Assembly (NCBI GenBank): GCA_001465015.1
Contig: LNEO01000123.1
Coordinates: 1-64,000 of the forward strand
Reading direction: 5' to 3'
DNA: 64,000 bases
DNA from: Deltaproteobacteria bacterium Ga0077539
Lineage (GTDB): Bacteria > Myxococcota_A > Polyangia > Polyangiales > Ga0077539
Below are positions 34,066-42,467 of the stretch, piece after piece. Each line of letters starts with the position of its first letter. Within the stretch, counting starts at the first letter, position 1. A program made the translations under genes and the position numbers. The notes beneath the pieces are model-generated. The model saw nothing but the letters and a program-made list of their open reading frames with translations, had not been told where the DNA came from and searched no databases.

Positions 34066-35697
34066 TCAATGCTCCCCGTCACGTACGCGATCGGCCAACG
34101 CTCGAACCGCCGCGACCGTTTGCTGATCGGGCTCGGTCGGACCGTACGCGCCGCGCTCGGCAGCGTCGAACAACGGACGCAGCACTTTGGGCCCCTCGGT
34201 CGTCGTCTCGACCGCCTCGCGCAGGGTCGGACTCACCTTTCCGCCGGTCTGCGACGGCAGGTGCTCGCGCGCGACCTCGAACACCGCCTCGCGCCACGGC
34301 GCCAGCGCGATCCGGAGCCTCGCGGCTTGCGAGCGCTCGATCCGGACGCTGATTTCACGAGGAGCGTAGCCCTCGCAAAGCACAGACACCTTCACTTTTG
34401 CACCCCGCACGACGGGGCGGCGCTCGCCGCTCGCGAGCGGCGTGCCGTCGAGCAGGACCGTCGCGCCCTCGATCGGCAGCCCGGTCGTTCGATCTTCGAC
34501 CGAGACCGCCAGCGTCGCCTCGGAGTCACCTTCGACGTGCTCGAGCGTGGCGCCGTCCTCGACCTTCGCCGCGGGAGGCGTCGATTCGCGACGATTTCGC
34601 AGCGCCCGCACGATCGCAAACGCGAGCAACCCCAGCCCGATCGGCGCCAGCGCAAACCGCCACGACACCGCGGCGAGCGCCGGCGGCGCGAGGTAGAATT
34701 CGCCGCTCTCTGCGCCAGAAAACCACGGCGTCGTCGGCACGAACACGACGCGAGCGCGAGCGCCCGCCACGAGCACTCTCGCGGGAAGCACCAGGTCGAA
34801 CGAGCCGTTTCGATCGGTCAGCGCCGCGGCGAGCAGCTGCCGGTTGCTCTCGACGCGCACGGTCGCGCCCGCGACGCCGCCGCCCCGCCACGCGACCGCC
34901 CCGCGAAGGCCGAGCTGCCCTGTGCGCTCGTCGCGCGTCGGAGTCGCGACGATCGACGTCAACGCGCGGGCGATGAGCCGCCGCTCTGGCGAGAACAGCT
35001 CGCTTCCGCGCAAGACCACCGCCGCGCGAACCGCTCTCACCCCTGGCGTGACGAAGCGGCTGTTGTCGATTCGTGTCGCAGCGCGGCCCGTCGCGTCGGC
35101 CTCGCTCGTCGCGACCCGATCTCCGTCGACGTAGAACTGCACGACCCAGCCGCGGGGATTGACCGCGGCGACCGCGCCCGTGTCCACCGACGCGATGAGA
35201 TCGATCGCGGCGCGCCCGTCGATGTCCACCGACGAAGGCGCGAGCAGCGACACTGAGACGAACGGCGCATCCAGGTCGATCCGAAGCTGCGATATCGCCG
35301 CCGAGTGCGTCGAATCGCCAGCGAACTGCGCTCGAAGGTCGACCACGCGCGTCCCCGGCGAGACCGCAATCTCGATGTTCGTGTGTCCGTTATTGTCCGT
35401 GCGGGCCTGGATGGGCGGGCGCGTTCCGCTCTCGACGCGCACGGTCCCTCGCACCCCAGCGCCCTTGTCATCCCGCAACGACAACGCGAGCCTCACACCC
35501 AGCCGATCCGGCCGAACCGTCGGCGCTACCCTCAGCTCGGTCGGCGCGAGCACGCGGAGCGTAAACGCCTCTCCGTTAGACGCACACAGCACGACTGCGC
35601 ACCACGCTGAGACCGCTCTGACCACCAGAACGGTGAGCGTGACAAAGCTGCGCTGCGTCTGCAACCGCTGCGCGCGGGTCCGGGCCGTTGATGACAT
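34066..35697 (-). CDS. Ig-like/carboxypeptidase-regulatory-domain membrane protein
   Basis: A 543-residue exported protein. After a signal segment, residues ~40-330 hold several beta-sandwich-like units (TVRVESGTRPPIQARTDNNG, VRVESNRQLLAAALTDRNG) resembling carboxypeptidase regulatory or invasin-type Ig domains, in which NG motifs mark turns. A transmembrane helix LAPIGLGLLAFAIVRAL sits near residue 350, followed by another beta domain (VSVEDRTTGLPIEGATVLLDG) and a helical tail. The start could be the ATG at 35697 or 35715. It is divergent from a HEAT-repeat gene and may be a surface or gliding-related scaffold. Confidence 0.65.
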   Translation of the reverse strand: MSSTARTRAQRLQTQRSFVTLTVLVVRAVSAWCAVVLCASNGEAFTLRVLAPTELRVAPTVRPDRLGVRLALSLRDDKGAGVRGTVRVESGTRPPIQARTDNNGHTNIEIAVSPGTRVVDLRAQFAGDSTHSAAISQLRIDLDAPFVSVSLLAPSSVDIDGRAAIDLIASVDTGAVAAVNPRGWVVQFYVDGDRVATSEADATGRAATRIDNSRFVTPGVRAVRAAVVLRGSELFSPERRLIARALTSIVATPTRDERTGQLGLRGAVAWRGGGVAGATVRVESNRQLLAAALTDRNGSFDLVLPARVLVAGARARVVFVPTTPWFSGAESGEFYLAPPALAAVSWRFALAPIGLGLLAFAIVRALRNRRESTPPAAKVEDGATLEHVEGDSEATLAVSVEDRTTGLPIEGATVLLDGTPLASGERRPVVRGAKVKVSVLCEGYAPREISVRIERSQAARLRIALAPWREAVFEVAREHLPSQTGGKVSPTLREAVETTTEGPKVLRPLFDAAERGAYGPTEPDQQTVAAVRALADRVRDGEH

Positions 35698-35735
35698 GCG
35701 AACAACTGAGTGCATGAACCGGGAAGAGCGTCGTC

Positions 35736-35741
35736 TATACT
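35736..35741 (+). promoter_or_regulatory. TATACT -10 element directly upstream of the HEAT gene
   Basis: TATACT matches five of six -10 consensus bases and lies eight bases before the ATG at 35750. No clear -35 is visible. Transcription would start almost at the ATG, supporting that start over one at 35714. Confidence 0.4.
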
Positions 35742-35749
35742 CCGCCCCG

Positions 35750-36613
35750 ATGGATCGACGCCCCACCGCCAGACGCCCTTCGCGCCTGGTCGTCGCCTTC
35801 CTCGCGCTCGCAGCGCTCTGCGGTCGCGAGTCGATCGCCCACGCGCAGAGCGCGCGCGCGAGCTTTTTGCTTCAAATGCTGAGAAGCAACCCAGAGCCTC
35901 GCGTTCGGACCAACGCCGCGTTGCGCTTGGGAGAGCTGCGCGAACCCGCGTCGGTCGTCCCGATGGTCGACATCCTCAACACCGAGCGCGACGCGACGGT
36001 GCAAGCGACGATCATCGCGACGCTCGCGTCCATCGGCGATCCGCGCGCGCTTCCGGCGGTGCAGCAGGCGACGCGGTCTTCCTCGCGCGACGTCGCAGCG
36101 CAGGCGCGCCGCGCGGTGGGACTCCTCCAGGCCGCCGCATCGACCGCAGTTGGGACGAACAACGCCGACTCGACGAACGGGACGCCGACGCGATCGAACG
36201 CCACCCCCGTCGTGCTGATCGCCACGGGCCGAGTCAACGTGCAGAGCGGCGTTCCTTCGTCGCTCCAGAGCTCGGCGCAGCGCGCGCTCGAGAGCGCCCT
36301 CGACGCGCGCGGAGAGGTCGTGCGTCACTCTGGCTCGACGGCGCAGGCCTCGAGCACGATCCGCACGCGTAGACTGCGCGGCGCGCATCAGTTCGACGTG
36401 AATATTCAGTCTGTGACCCAGCAGGCAAACGGGGTTCGGGTCGCGGTGTCGATCGTCGTTTCGACCTTCCCCGGTCGCGCCTACGAGTTCGACTCTTCTT
36501 CAGCCGTGACCGTGAGCGGCGGAGGAGGCGATCCGCAGCAAGGCGCGATCTCGACGGCGATGACCGCCGCCGTTGGACGCGCCCTCACGCAAGTGCTCTC
36601 GACGATCCGATGA
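35750..36613 (+). CDS. secreted HEAT-repeat protein
   Basis: A 287-residue protein. The signal peptide (RLVVAFLALAALCGRESIAHA) is followed by two to three HEAT repeats (LRSNPEPRVRTNAALRLGEL, TVQATIIATLASIGDPRALP, RDVAAQARRAVGLLQAA). The C-terminal ~140 residues form a second alpha/beta domain (NVQSGVPSSLQSSAQRALES, VRVAVSIVVSTFPGRAY) without catalytic motif. HEAT arrays bind proteins, so this may be a periplasmic scaffold. It is 121 bp upstream of the HAMP protein gene, transcribed the same way. Confidence 0.7.
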   Translation: MDRRPTARRPSRLVVAFLALAALCGRESIAHAQSARASFLLQMLRSNPEPRVRTNAALRLGELREPASVVPMVDILNTERDATVQATIIATLASIGDPRALPAVQQATRSSSRDVAAQARRAVGLLQAAASTAVGTNNADSTNGTPTRSNATPVVLIATGRVNVQSGVPSSLQSSAQRALESALDARGEVVRHSGSTAQASSTIRTRRLRGAHQFDVNIQSVTQQANGVRVAVSIVVSTFPGRAYEFDSSSAVTVSGGGGDPQQGAISTAMTAAVGRALTQVLSTIR

Positions 36614-36734
36614 AACCCCGCACACACAACGGTCGTACAGCAGCGGGTGACAGAACGCAGCCCGCCGCGCGCCGCTCGGCGTTTTGCGGCGAATCGTCGC
36701 GCGTCGCGCTACACTCTCTCGCGCTGAGGTCTCC

Positions 36735-37505
36735 ATGATCACTACCTCGTCTGCGGACAACACCGCGGCGCACGGCGCCCAAGGCGCCCCGCCGAAGCGA
36801 CTGCTTCGCAACTACCTGCTCAACCCGCGCTTTCAGCTGAAGTACACGGCGATGATCTGCGGCGTCGCGCTGGTGCTGAGCACGGGCCTCAGCGTCATCG
36901 TGTTTCGCAACGCGAACGCTGCGCGCATTCAAGCCGAGCACGCTGTCTCGCAGGCCGAGGTCGCGTTTCGAGAGTCCAAGACCAGCGCCGAGATTCTTCA
37001 CACCAACACGATGATGAACGTCGGGGACAACCCCGAGCTCGTCGCGCAGATCAACAGAGACCTTCGCCGGGCAGAGGCCGAGCTCACCGCCAAGCTCGCC
37101 GAGTCGCGTCAGTCGCGAGAGAACATCGAGCGCAACTACGCGCGCCTGAAGATCACGCTCTTTGTCGGGGTCGCGCTGCTCGTGCTGCTGCTCGGGCTGA
37201 GCGGCATCGTCATCACGCACAAGCTCGTGGGGCCTGTTTTCAAGTTGAAGCGCCTCCTCCGCACCGTCGGAAAGGGCAACCTCGACATCCGCGAGCGCCT
37301 TCGAAAGGGCGACGAGCTCGAGGACCTGTTCGACGTGTTTCTCGAGATGGTGAACTCGCTGCGAAAGAGCCAGTCCGACGAGATCGCTCAGCTCGACGCA
37401 GCGATCGCCGACGCGCGCGCGGGCAACGCCCCGGCGTCGTCGATCGAGAAGCTCGAGGCGCTTCGCGCTCGGATGCAGGCGACGCTCGAAGCGCCCCAGC
37501 GCTGA
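36735..37505 (+). CDS. two-TM HAMP-domain protein without output domain
   Basis: A 256-residue inner-membrane protein. TM1 spans residues 38-57 and TM2 140-161; between them is a helical periplasmic domain of ~80 residues with heptad-like repeats. A HAMP domain begins at ~162 (HKLVGPVFKLKRLL) and ends near 215. The remaining ~40 residues are coiled coil; no kinase, cyclase or chemoreceptor domain follows. The start ATG has a TGAGG Shine-Dalgarno and a TACACT hexamer upstream. It could pass a signal to a separate partner. No such partner is evident next to it. Confidence 0.7.
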   Translation: MITTSSADNTAAHGAQGAPPKRLLRNYLLNPRFQLKYTAMICGVALVLSTGLSVIVFRNANAARIQAEHAVSQAEVAFRESKTSAEILHTNTMMNVGDNPELVAQINRDLRRAEAELTAKLAESRQSRENIERNYARLKITLFVGVALLVLLLGLSGIVITHKLVGPVFKLKRLLRTVGKGNLDIRERLRKGDELEDLFDVFLEMVNSLRKSQSDEIAQLDAAIADARAGNAPASSIEKLEALRARMQATLEAPQR

Positions 37506-37517
37506 GCCCGACCGCCC

Positions 37518-38276
37518 TCAGGGACGACGCACCCGACCGTCGCCGTCGAGCATCCACGGCCCCGTCGGCACCGAACGAATCACCGACGCCACGCGATCGC
37601 GCTGGTCAGCGTTGATCAACCACTGCGTCTCGACGAAGCCGTCGACTACCGTCGTGCGAATGCGCGCCGAGTCGTCGTCGATCAGCAGCTTGGCGAGCGC
37701 AGACGACGCGAGCCCCGCGTCGCCTTGCTGAAACAGCGTACGGACCGCCTGAAAGCGAACGTCCTCGGTGAAGTCCGCGAGAAACGGGAGGACCGCCGCC
37801 GGGACGCGAGCGTCCTTCTCTTCTTCGAGCTCAGCGATGATCTGCGCCTTGCGGTCCGCGTTCTTCGAGTAGCCCGTGTCGAACTCCGAGAGCAGCGCGA
37901 GGAGCTCGCCGACGAGCCGCTCTCGATCGACGATCTTGCGCAGCATCTTGACCGGCCAGTTGAGCGCCTCGGCCGTGCGAAGATAGTCACACACTGGCTC
38001 GACCGCGTTGTCTGGTGCCGCCACGATCGAGTCGAGGATGTACTGCTTCTCTTCGCGGTCGGTGATCGACGGATCGACGGTGAAATTGAACCGAGGGAGC
38101 ACTGCCCGCCACGCGTCCGCCGTCCCCGACTTGCAGAGAAACTCGATCGACGCGAACCGGTCGGGGCTGAGCGCTCGCTTGTCCATCACGCGCTCTGCGT
38201 GCTTGCTGAGCGTCTTGTCGTCCGCGGATTGCGCCTTCGCACCGCTCTTGGTTTTGAAGAAATCAAACAAGCCCAT
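37518..38276 (-). CDS. cytosolic HEAT-repeat-like protein
   Basis: A 252-residue soluble protein with no signal peptide. Helical pairs typical of HEAT/ARM repeats (DARVPAAVLPFLADFTEDVR, VRFQAVRTLFQQGDAGLASS) dominate residues 40-230. The N-terminus (MGLFDFFKTKSGAKAQ) is a flexible, basic tail seen on several myxobacterial proteins. It may bind another protein. It is convergent with the HAMP gene. An upstream region 38277-38424 holds a 7-bp inverted repeat (38309-38336) and TTGACG (38348-38353) that could be regulatory. Confidence 0.65.
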   Translation of the reverse strand: MGLFDFFKTKSGAKAQSADDKTLSKHAERVMDKRALSPDRFASIEFLCKSGTADAWRAVLPRFNFTVDPSITDREEKQYILDSIVAAPDNAVEPVCDYLRTAEALNWPVKMLRKIVDRERLVGELLALLSEFDTGYSKNADRKAQIIAELEEEKDARVPAAVLPFLADFTEDVRFQAVRTLFQQGDAGLASSALAKLLIDDDSARIRTTVVDGFVETQWLINADQRDRVASVIRSVPTGPWMLDGDGRVRRP

Positions 38277-38308
38277 GACTATCGTCCTCGAATGCTCCCA
38301 GTGATCGA

Positions 38309-38336
38309 CCGCGGAGCAGTCGGCGCTATTCCGCGG
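38309..38336. repeat. inverted repeat upstream of the HEAT gene
   Basis: CCGCGGA (38309-38315) and TCCGCGG (38330-38336), a 7-bp perfect stem with a 14-base spacer, next to a TTGACG -35-like hexamer at 38348-38353 (minus strand). Possible operator; the -10 (ATAGCG) is poor. Confidence 0.35.
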
Positions 38337-38424
38337 TTACGTCGCCGCGTCAAGCTCCCTGATTCACCCTACGCTCCCCCGGCGAGCTCGGCCGATCCCG
38401 TTTCGGCCCTCTGACCCCGAGAGA

Positions 38425-39615
38425 TCAGGCGCCCTCGGACGGTCCTCGACCAGAAGGAGGACGAGACACACGCCCTGCCTCGTCGCTCTCTTCTTCGCCC
38501 GTCAGGGTCTGAACGAGCTGATTGATACGGTAGACGATCCCGCCGAGCTCGGCGTGCTGCAGCTCGAGGCGGTGCGCCTGATCGCCATTGATGATCTTGA
38601 GGAGCCCCTCTTCGATCACTTCGATCGGCTGGAGCATCGAGTTCGTCACGAGCACGTTGAGGACGATCATGAGAACGAGCGAGATCAGGCTCAGGTACAC
38701 GATCGGCAGCGCCATGCCCGTCGCAGGAGCCTGCGCCGCAGTGACGTCCGCCAGAACGACGTAGCCGGGGCGAACGGCGCCGGCCCGGGTCGGGCGGTGC
38801 AAGCCCGGCACAGAGCGAGCGGCGATTCGGAAGCGATGGCCGCCGATCTCGACCTCGCGAGGAGGGACCGTTCCGTCGCTGTTGAGCGTCGCGGCCAGGT
38901 TGCTCGAGTTGGCCCAGGCGATGATCGCGGTCTTCTCGGTTTGCGTTCCGAACGAGAGGCTCTGGAGCGCGAAGCGATCGCCCTCGCGGACAATGTATCC
39001 GACGTCCGCGCCGAGCCGAGCCTTGTCCTCGGCAGCGATGCTGTCTGCGAGCTCGTAGCCGACGACGGCCAGGCCAGTCACGTGACCGTCGCGAGAGATC
39101 GGCGCGATGACCACGTCGAACCACTTCGTGTTGTCATAGCGAACGTAGTCGTGCACCGCGTTGCCGGCTTGGAGCGCCACGCCCACGGCCTCGAACTCGT
39201 TCTTCAGGTCGCGGCCCACTTCCTGGCGGGCATCGACGTTGCGGGCGAGCACTCGTCCCTGATCGTCGGTCACAGCCACCACGTCCGCAGGCCGCGGACG
39301 GCCCTGCGGGTAGCTCTCGCCGAGCGTCCTGGCCAGTCGCTGCGCGAACTCGAACGCCGCCTGGCTCCGGGCCGTCGTGTTCGTGGCGCCGAAGACCTCC
39401 CGCGCTGCTTCGGAGTTGGCCTGCGCTACGACGAGGCTCTGAAAGCGATCGCCTTGCGCGGTGCGCAGCGCGTCGAACAGAACGACGCTGCGCTCGACCA
39501 TCGGCCCGATGTCCCGCGAGAGCGCGTCGGTGATCGACGCCCGCACCCACAAGAGCGACACGACACACGCGAAGAGCAGTGCGAGAACGTTTCCTGCAAT
39601 CAGTTTCCAACGCAT
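38425..39615 (-). CDS. membrane sensor protein with periplasmic ligand domain and HAMP-like tail
   Basis: A 396-residue protein with two transmembrane helices: residues ~5-22 (GNVLALLFACVVSLLWV) and a second near 300-325 (YLSLISLVLMIVLNVLVT). The ~270 residues between them look like a double Cache-type sensor (DVVIAPISRDGHVTGLAVVG). A HAMP-like helix bundle follows (SMLQPIEVIEEGLLKI), and a short, acidic tail ends the protein. No kinase or cyclase domain is present. Like the HAMP-only protein 1 kb away it would need an external output partner. Confidence 0.65.
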   Translation of the reverse strand: MRWKLIAGNVLALLFACVVSLLWVRASITDALSRDIGPMVERSVVLFDALRTAQGDRFQSLVVAQANSEAAREVFGATNTTARSQAAFEFAQRLARTLGESYPQGRPRPADVVAVTDDQGRVLARNVDARQEVGRDLKNEFEAVGVALQAGNAVHDYVRYDNTKWFDVVIAPISRDGHVTGLAVVGYELADSIAAEDKARLGADVGYIVREGDRFALQSLSFGTQTEKTAIIAWANSSNLAATLNSDGTVPPREVEIGGHRFRIAARSVPGLHRPTRAGAVRPGYVVLADVTAAQAPATGMALPIVYLSLISLVLMIVLNVLVTNSMLQPIEVIEEGLLKIINGDQAHRLELQHAELGGIVYRINQLVQTLTGEEESDEAGRVSRPPSGRGPSEGA

Positions 39616-39839
39616 AGATTCGCTCCGTGGTGCGCCCGAGGACTTCGGTCGTCACGTGTAGATTTGAACCGTGAATTTCCGCAGTTTGGCGCGCGAGAAC
39701 TCCGCCGCTGCGATTTGCGCCGGAGTGCCTCCTCAGCCCCTTGGCGCGACCTCGCGACGGCGCTAGTCAAAGCGAAGTAACACCCTGCGAAACACGCGGT
39801 CAAGACGCTCTTGCTCGTGCACAATCCTCCAAGACGCCC

Positions 39840-40901
39840 TTGCACTCCGATCCTGCCCCCTCAGAAATCATCGCCGAAGCGTTCGATCCGCGAGGCGATG
39901 CGCACGTCGCCCCGGGTTTTCACCCCGAACGTCCCGAGCGGCTTTCCGCCGCCCGACGCGGTGTTCGGGCCGCCGCCCCCGACGCGCTGAGCATCGCTGT
40001 CCGGGAGCCGACGCTCGACGAGCTCGCGCGCGTGCACTCGGCCCAGTACATCGAGCGCCTCGATCAGTCGCTGCGGCGCGGGCAGGGTTTCTTGGACGGC
40101 GATACGTTTTTCTCCGCTGGATCGAGGACCGCCGCGTGGGGTGCGGCCGGCGCCGCGCTGAGCGCCGTGGACGCAGTCCTCGACGGCCACGCGAGGCGCG
40201 CGATCGTGCTGGCCCGGCCGCCCGGCCACCACGCGACACGCGACCGCGCCATGGGCTTCTGCCTGCTCAACAACAGCGCGATCGCCGCGGCCCACGCCAG
40301 AGCGCGAGGGCTGCAACGGGTGGCGATCGTCGATTGGGACGTTCACCACGGCAACGGAACGCAGGACATCTTCGATCGCGACCCCTCGGTGTTGTTCGCG
40401 TCGATCCATCAGTGGCCGCTCTATCCTGGGACCGGACGGGCCGACGACGTCGGTCAGGGAGAGGGCGTCGGGTCGGTGCTCAACATTCCGCTGCCGGCGG
40501 ATTCGAACGGAGCGAGCTATGCGGCCGCCTTCGACCGCGTGCTCTTGCCGGCGCTCGAGGCGTTTGCGCCGGGCCTGGTGATCATCTCCGCGGGCTTCGA
40601 CGCGCACGAGCGCGACCCCCTCTCTTCCATGCGCCTGCGGTCGTCGGACTATCGATGGATGGCCTCGCAGCTCGCCGCGCTCGCCGATCGTATCGGACAC
40701 GGACGAGTGATCCTCGCGCTCGAGGGCGGCTACGACCTGCGCGCGATCGAGCAGAGCATCGGCGAGAGCGTCACCGGGCTTCGCGAGGGTGCGAGGTCGG
40801 AGCTCCCGCGTCCCGAGGGTCCCCTCGCCCAGGAGTCATCGGACGCGCTTCGCGCCGTACTCAAAGTGCAGCGGCAGTACTGGCCAGCGCTGCGCACCTG
40901 A
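39840..40901 (+). CDS. histone deacetylase / acetylpolyamine amidohydrolase family protein
   Basis: A zinc-dependent deacetylase of the arginase-HDAC fold. All catalytic blocks are present: GFHPERPERL near the start, RPPGHHATRDRAMGFCLLNN with the paired active-site His, DWDVHHGNGTQ and ISAGFDAHERDPL with metal ligands, and LEGGYDL near the end. It would remove acetyl from polyamines, small molecules or protein Lys. The start is unclear: a TTG at 39840 begins just before the domain, and a TTG at 39741 would add 33 low-complexity residues. The 224-bp upstream region is divergent with the sensor gene and holds no other gene. Confidence 0.8.
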   Translation: MHSDPAPSEIIAEAFDPRGDAHVAPGFHPERPERLSAARRGVRAAAPDALSIAVREPTLDELARVHSAQYIERLDQSLRRGQGFLDGDTFFSAGSRTAAWGAAGAALSAVDAVLDGHARRAIVLARPPGHHATRDRAMGFCLLNNSAIAAAHARARGLQRVAIVDWDVHHGNGTQDIFDRDPSVLFASIHQWPLYPGTGRADDVGQGEGVGSVLNIPLPADSNGASYAAAFDRVLLPALEAFAPGLVIISAGFDAHERDPLSSMRLRSSDYRWMASQLAALADRIGHGRVILALEGGYDLRAIEQSIGESVTGLREGARSELPRPEGPLAQESSDALRAVLKVQRQYWPALRT

Positions 40902-40904
40902 CCT

Positions 40905-42020
40905 TCAGCGTGCCGCGCGAGCACGATCGCTGACGCGGACACGCTCGGTGCGTCCCGAGCCGGCCTCGACAAACCACGCGATCACGGCGCCGGTCATCAG
41001 AGCCACGCCGGCCGAGAGCGCGATCGAAGAGCCGAGCAGGAGGTTGTCTCGATTGCACGTCAGCGGAGTCATCCCGTTCGTGCCGTCCGGGCCCGTCGTG
41101 CCCATCACGGGGTTGCACGCGTACGCCGTGACGTACGGCATCGCGACCGGCGGATTGGTGCACCCGGCGCCGTTCGGCGGGTCGACACAAGAAATGGGTG
41201 AGTTGCCGTCCGGAAGTGGACCGGGGCGCTGCGTGACCGCTGCGATTCCGAGGACCGCGCCCGCCACCAGCGCCGCAGCACCGGTGCCGCCCAGCGCGAA
41301 GCTCGCGATGTGCGGCGCAGGCTGCGTGCGAAATCGCGTCGCCTCTCCGAGCACCACGTCCGCCCGACCCGTTTCGCCCGGGCGCGCTCGAACGATGCCC
41401 TGCCAGAGCTGATAGCCGTCCCGCTCGACGCTGAGCCGACGAGTGCCAGGAGGCACTTCGAGGCCGCTCGCCACAGGGCTGGTTCCGACGACGCGGTCGT
41501 CGATTCGAACCGTCGCTCCGGGCTGGCTCACGTTGATCGTGAGCATCGCTCGGCCGTCCTGCTGTCGCGCTGCGTCCCGGCGTCGACGCGCGAGGTCGCG
41601 CAGCTCACGAATGCGCGCCTCGGTCTCTGTTCGATCCTGCGCGTTGACCTTGTCGCGCAGATAGCGCTCGTACGCGGTGGCGGCTTCCTCGTACTCGTTG
41701 AGCAGCTCGTGCGCTCGACCGATGTTGTAGTGCAGGTCTGCCGACGGCGCGGCGCGGTTGGCGAGCTCGAAGTATCGGATCGCCTGGCGATAGTCCTGCC
41801 GTGAAAACTGGCTGAGCGCGCAGCGAATAAACCCCTGTGAAATCTGGGCGGAGCTGACGGTCGACGACGGCTGAGACGGGGCAGCGCCCGCGTTCGCCGG
41901 AGGCGTCTCATCAGGGAGCGAAGGCAGATTTGCGCACGGATCCGCGGCGCCTTGCGCGAGTGCATCAGCGCTCGCGCAGACCAACGCAGCGCCGACAGCG
42001 ACGCGAACCATTCGAAGCAT
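40905..42020 (-). CDS. TPR and PEGA-domain membrane protein
   Basis: A 371-residue exported protein. A signal peptide (MLRMVRVAVGAALVCASADA) is followed by TPR helices (ALSQFSRQDYRQAIRYFELA, DLHYNIGRAHELLNEYEEAA), a PEGA domain (SQPGATVRIDDRVVGTSPVA) and a transmembrane region (ASFALGGTGAAALVAGAVLG) with a further helix near the C-terminus. Such proteins are common in myxobacteria and probably bind peptidoglycan or envelope partners. The start is the ATG at 42020 or a GTG one codon upstream. It ends four bases from the convergent deacetylase stop. Confidence 0.7.
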   Translation of the reverse strand: MLRMVRVAVGAALVCASADALAQGAADPCANLPSLPDETPPANAGAAPSQPSSTVSSAQISQGFIRCALSQFSRQDYRQAIRYFELANRAAPSADLHYNIGRAHELLNEYEEAATAYERYLRDKVNAQDRTETEARIRELRDLARRRRDAARQQDGRAMLTINVSQPGATVRIDDRVVGTSPVASGLEVPPGTRRLSVERDGYQLWQGIVRARPGETGRADVVLGEATRFRTQPAPHIASFALGGTGAAALVAGAVLGIAAVTQRPGPLPDGNSPISCVDPPNGAGCTNPPVAMPYVTAYACNPVMGTTGPDGTNGMTPLTCNRDNLLLGSSIALSAGVALMTGAVIAWFVEAGSGRTERVRVSDRARAAR

Positions 42021-42241
42021 CACGACGGATCGAGCGTAGCCGGTTCTGCGACGCGAACGCGAGTCGAAGACGACGATTCCCGCACCTGCAGCGCGAGGTT
42101 ATCGGAGAGAAAGCAGCGCGCCGAGGGTTCTCGAAGAGAATTTCGGTGTGCGCAGGAGGCTCTCGTATCGCAAACAGAGAGCGATTGGTTTTGTGTTGCG
42201 GCGAGCGGTGAGCCGCGCAGCGAAGCGACGCCTCGCGCGAG

Positions 42242-42373
42242 TCAGCGGGCAGCCACGCCGCGGGCTTGCGTTGGCGTCGAACGCTCGCCAGGAAGCACGA
42301 CAAAGTTCACGACGAGTCCAATGAGGACAAGCGCTCCGGCACCAATCAGGAGCTTCTTTGCGGTCGGGGTCAT
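42242..42373 (-). CDS. 43-residue small membrane protein
   Basis: A small gene between the PEGA protein and the SRPBCC protein, read on the minus strand. It encodes 43 residues: a short Lys-containing N-terminus (MTPTAKKLL), a hydrophobic stretch of about 19 residues (IGAGALVLIGLVVNFVVL), and a basic C-terminus. A good Shine-Dalgarno AAGGAG (42384-42389) sits ten bases before the ATG, and a promoter-like TTGACG/TACGAT pair is found 57 bp upstream. The hydrophobic segment should span the inner membrane once. No family is recognised; it could regulate or stabilise a nearby membrane protein. Confidence 0.55.
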   Translation of the reverse strand: MTPTAKKLLIGAGALVLIGLVVNFVVLPGERSTPTQARGVAAR

Positions 42374-42429
42374 ACGAACTGGTCTCCTTGTTGTGTTGTT
42401 CGACTCGCAGCCGTCGAACGATCCTCACA

Positions 42430-42459
42430 ATCGTAGAGAAACGGCGTCCGGGTCGTCAA
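42430..42459 (-). promoter_or_regulatory. candidate sigma70 promoter of the 43-aa gene
   Basis: TTGACG (42454-42459) and TACGAT (42430-42435) on the minus strand, spacer 18 bp, 57 bp before the ATG. The -35 matches five of six bases. Confidence 0.45.
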
Positions 42460-42467
42460 CGATTAAC

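Noticed and set aside
36684-36715. TTGCGG and TACACT as a full promoter for the HAMP gene
   Set aside because: The spacer is 20 bp, too long for a normal sigma70 promoter, so only the TACACT is a weak -10 candidate.
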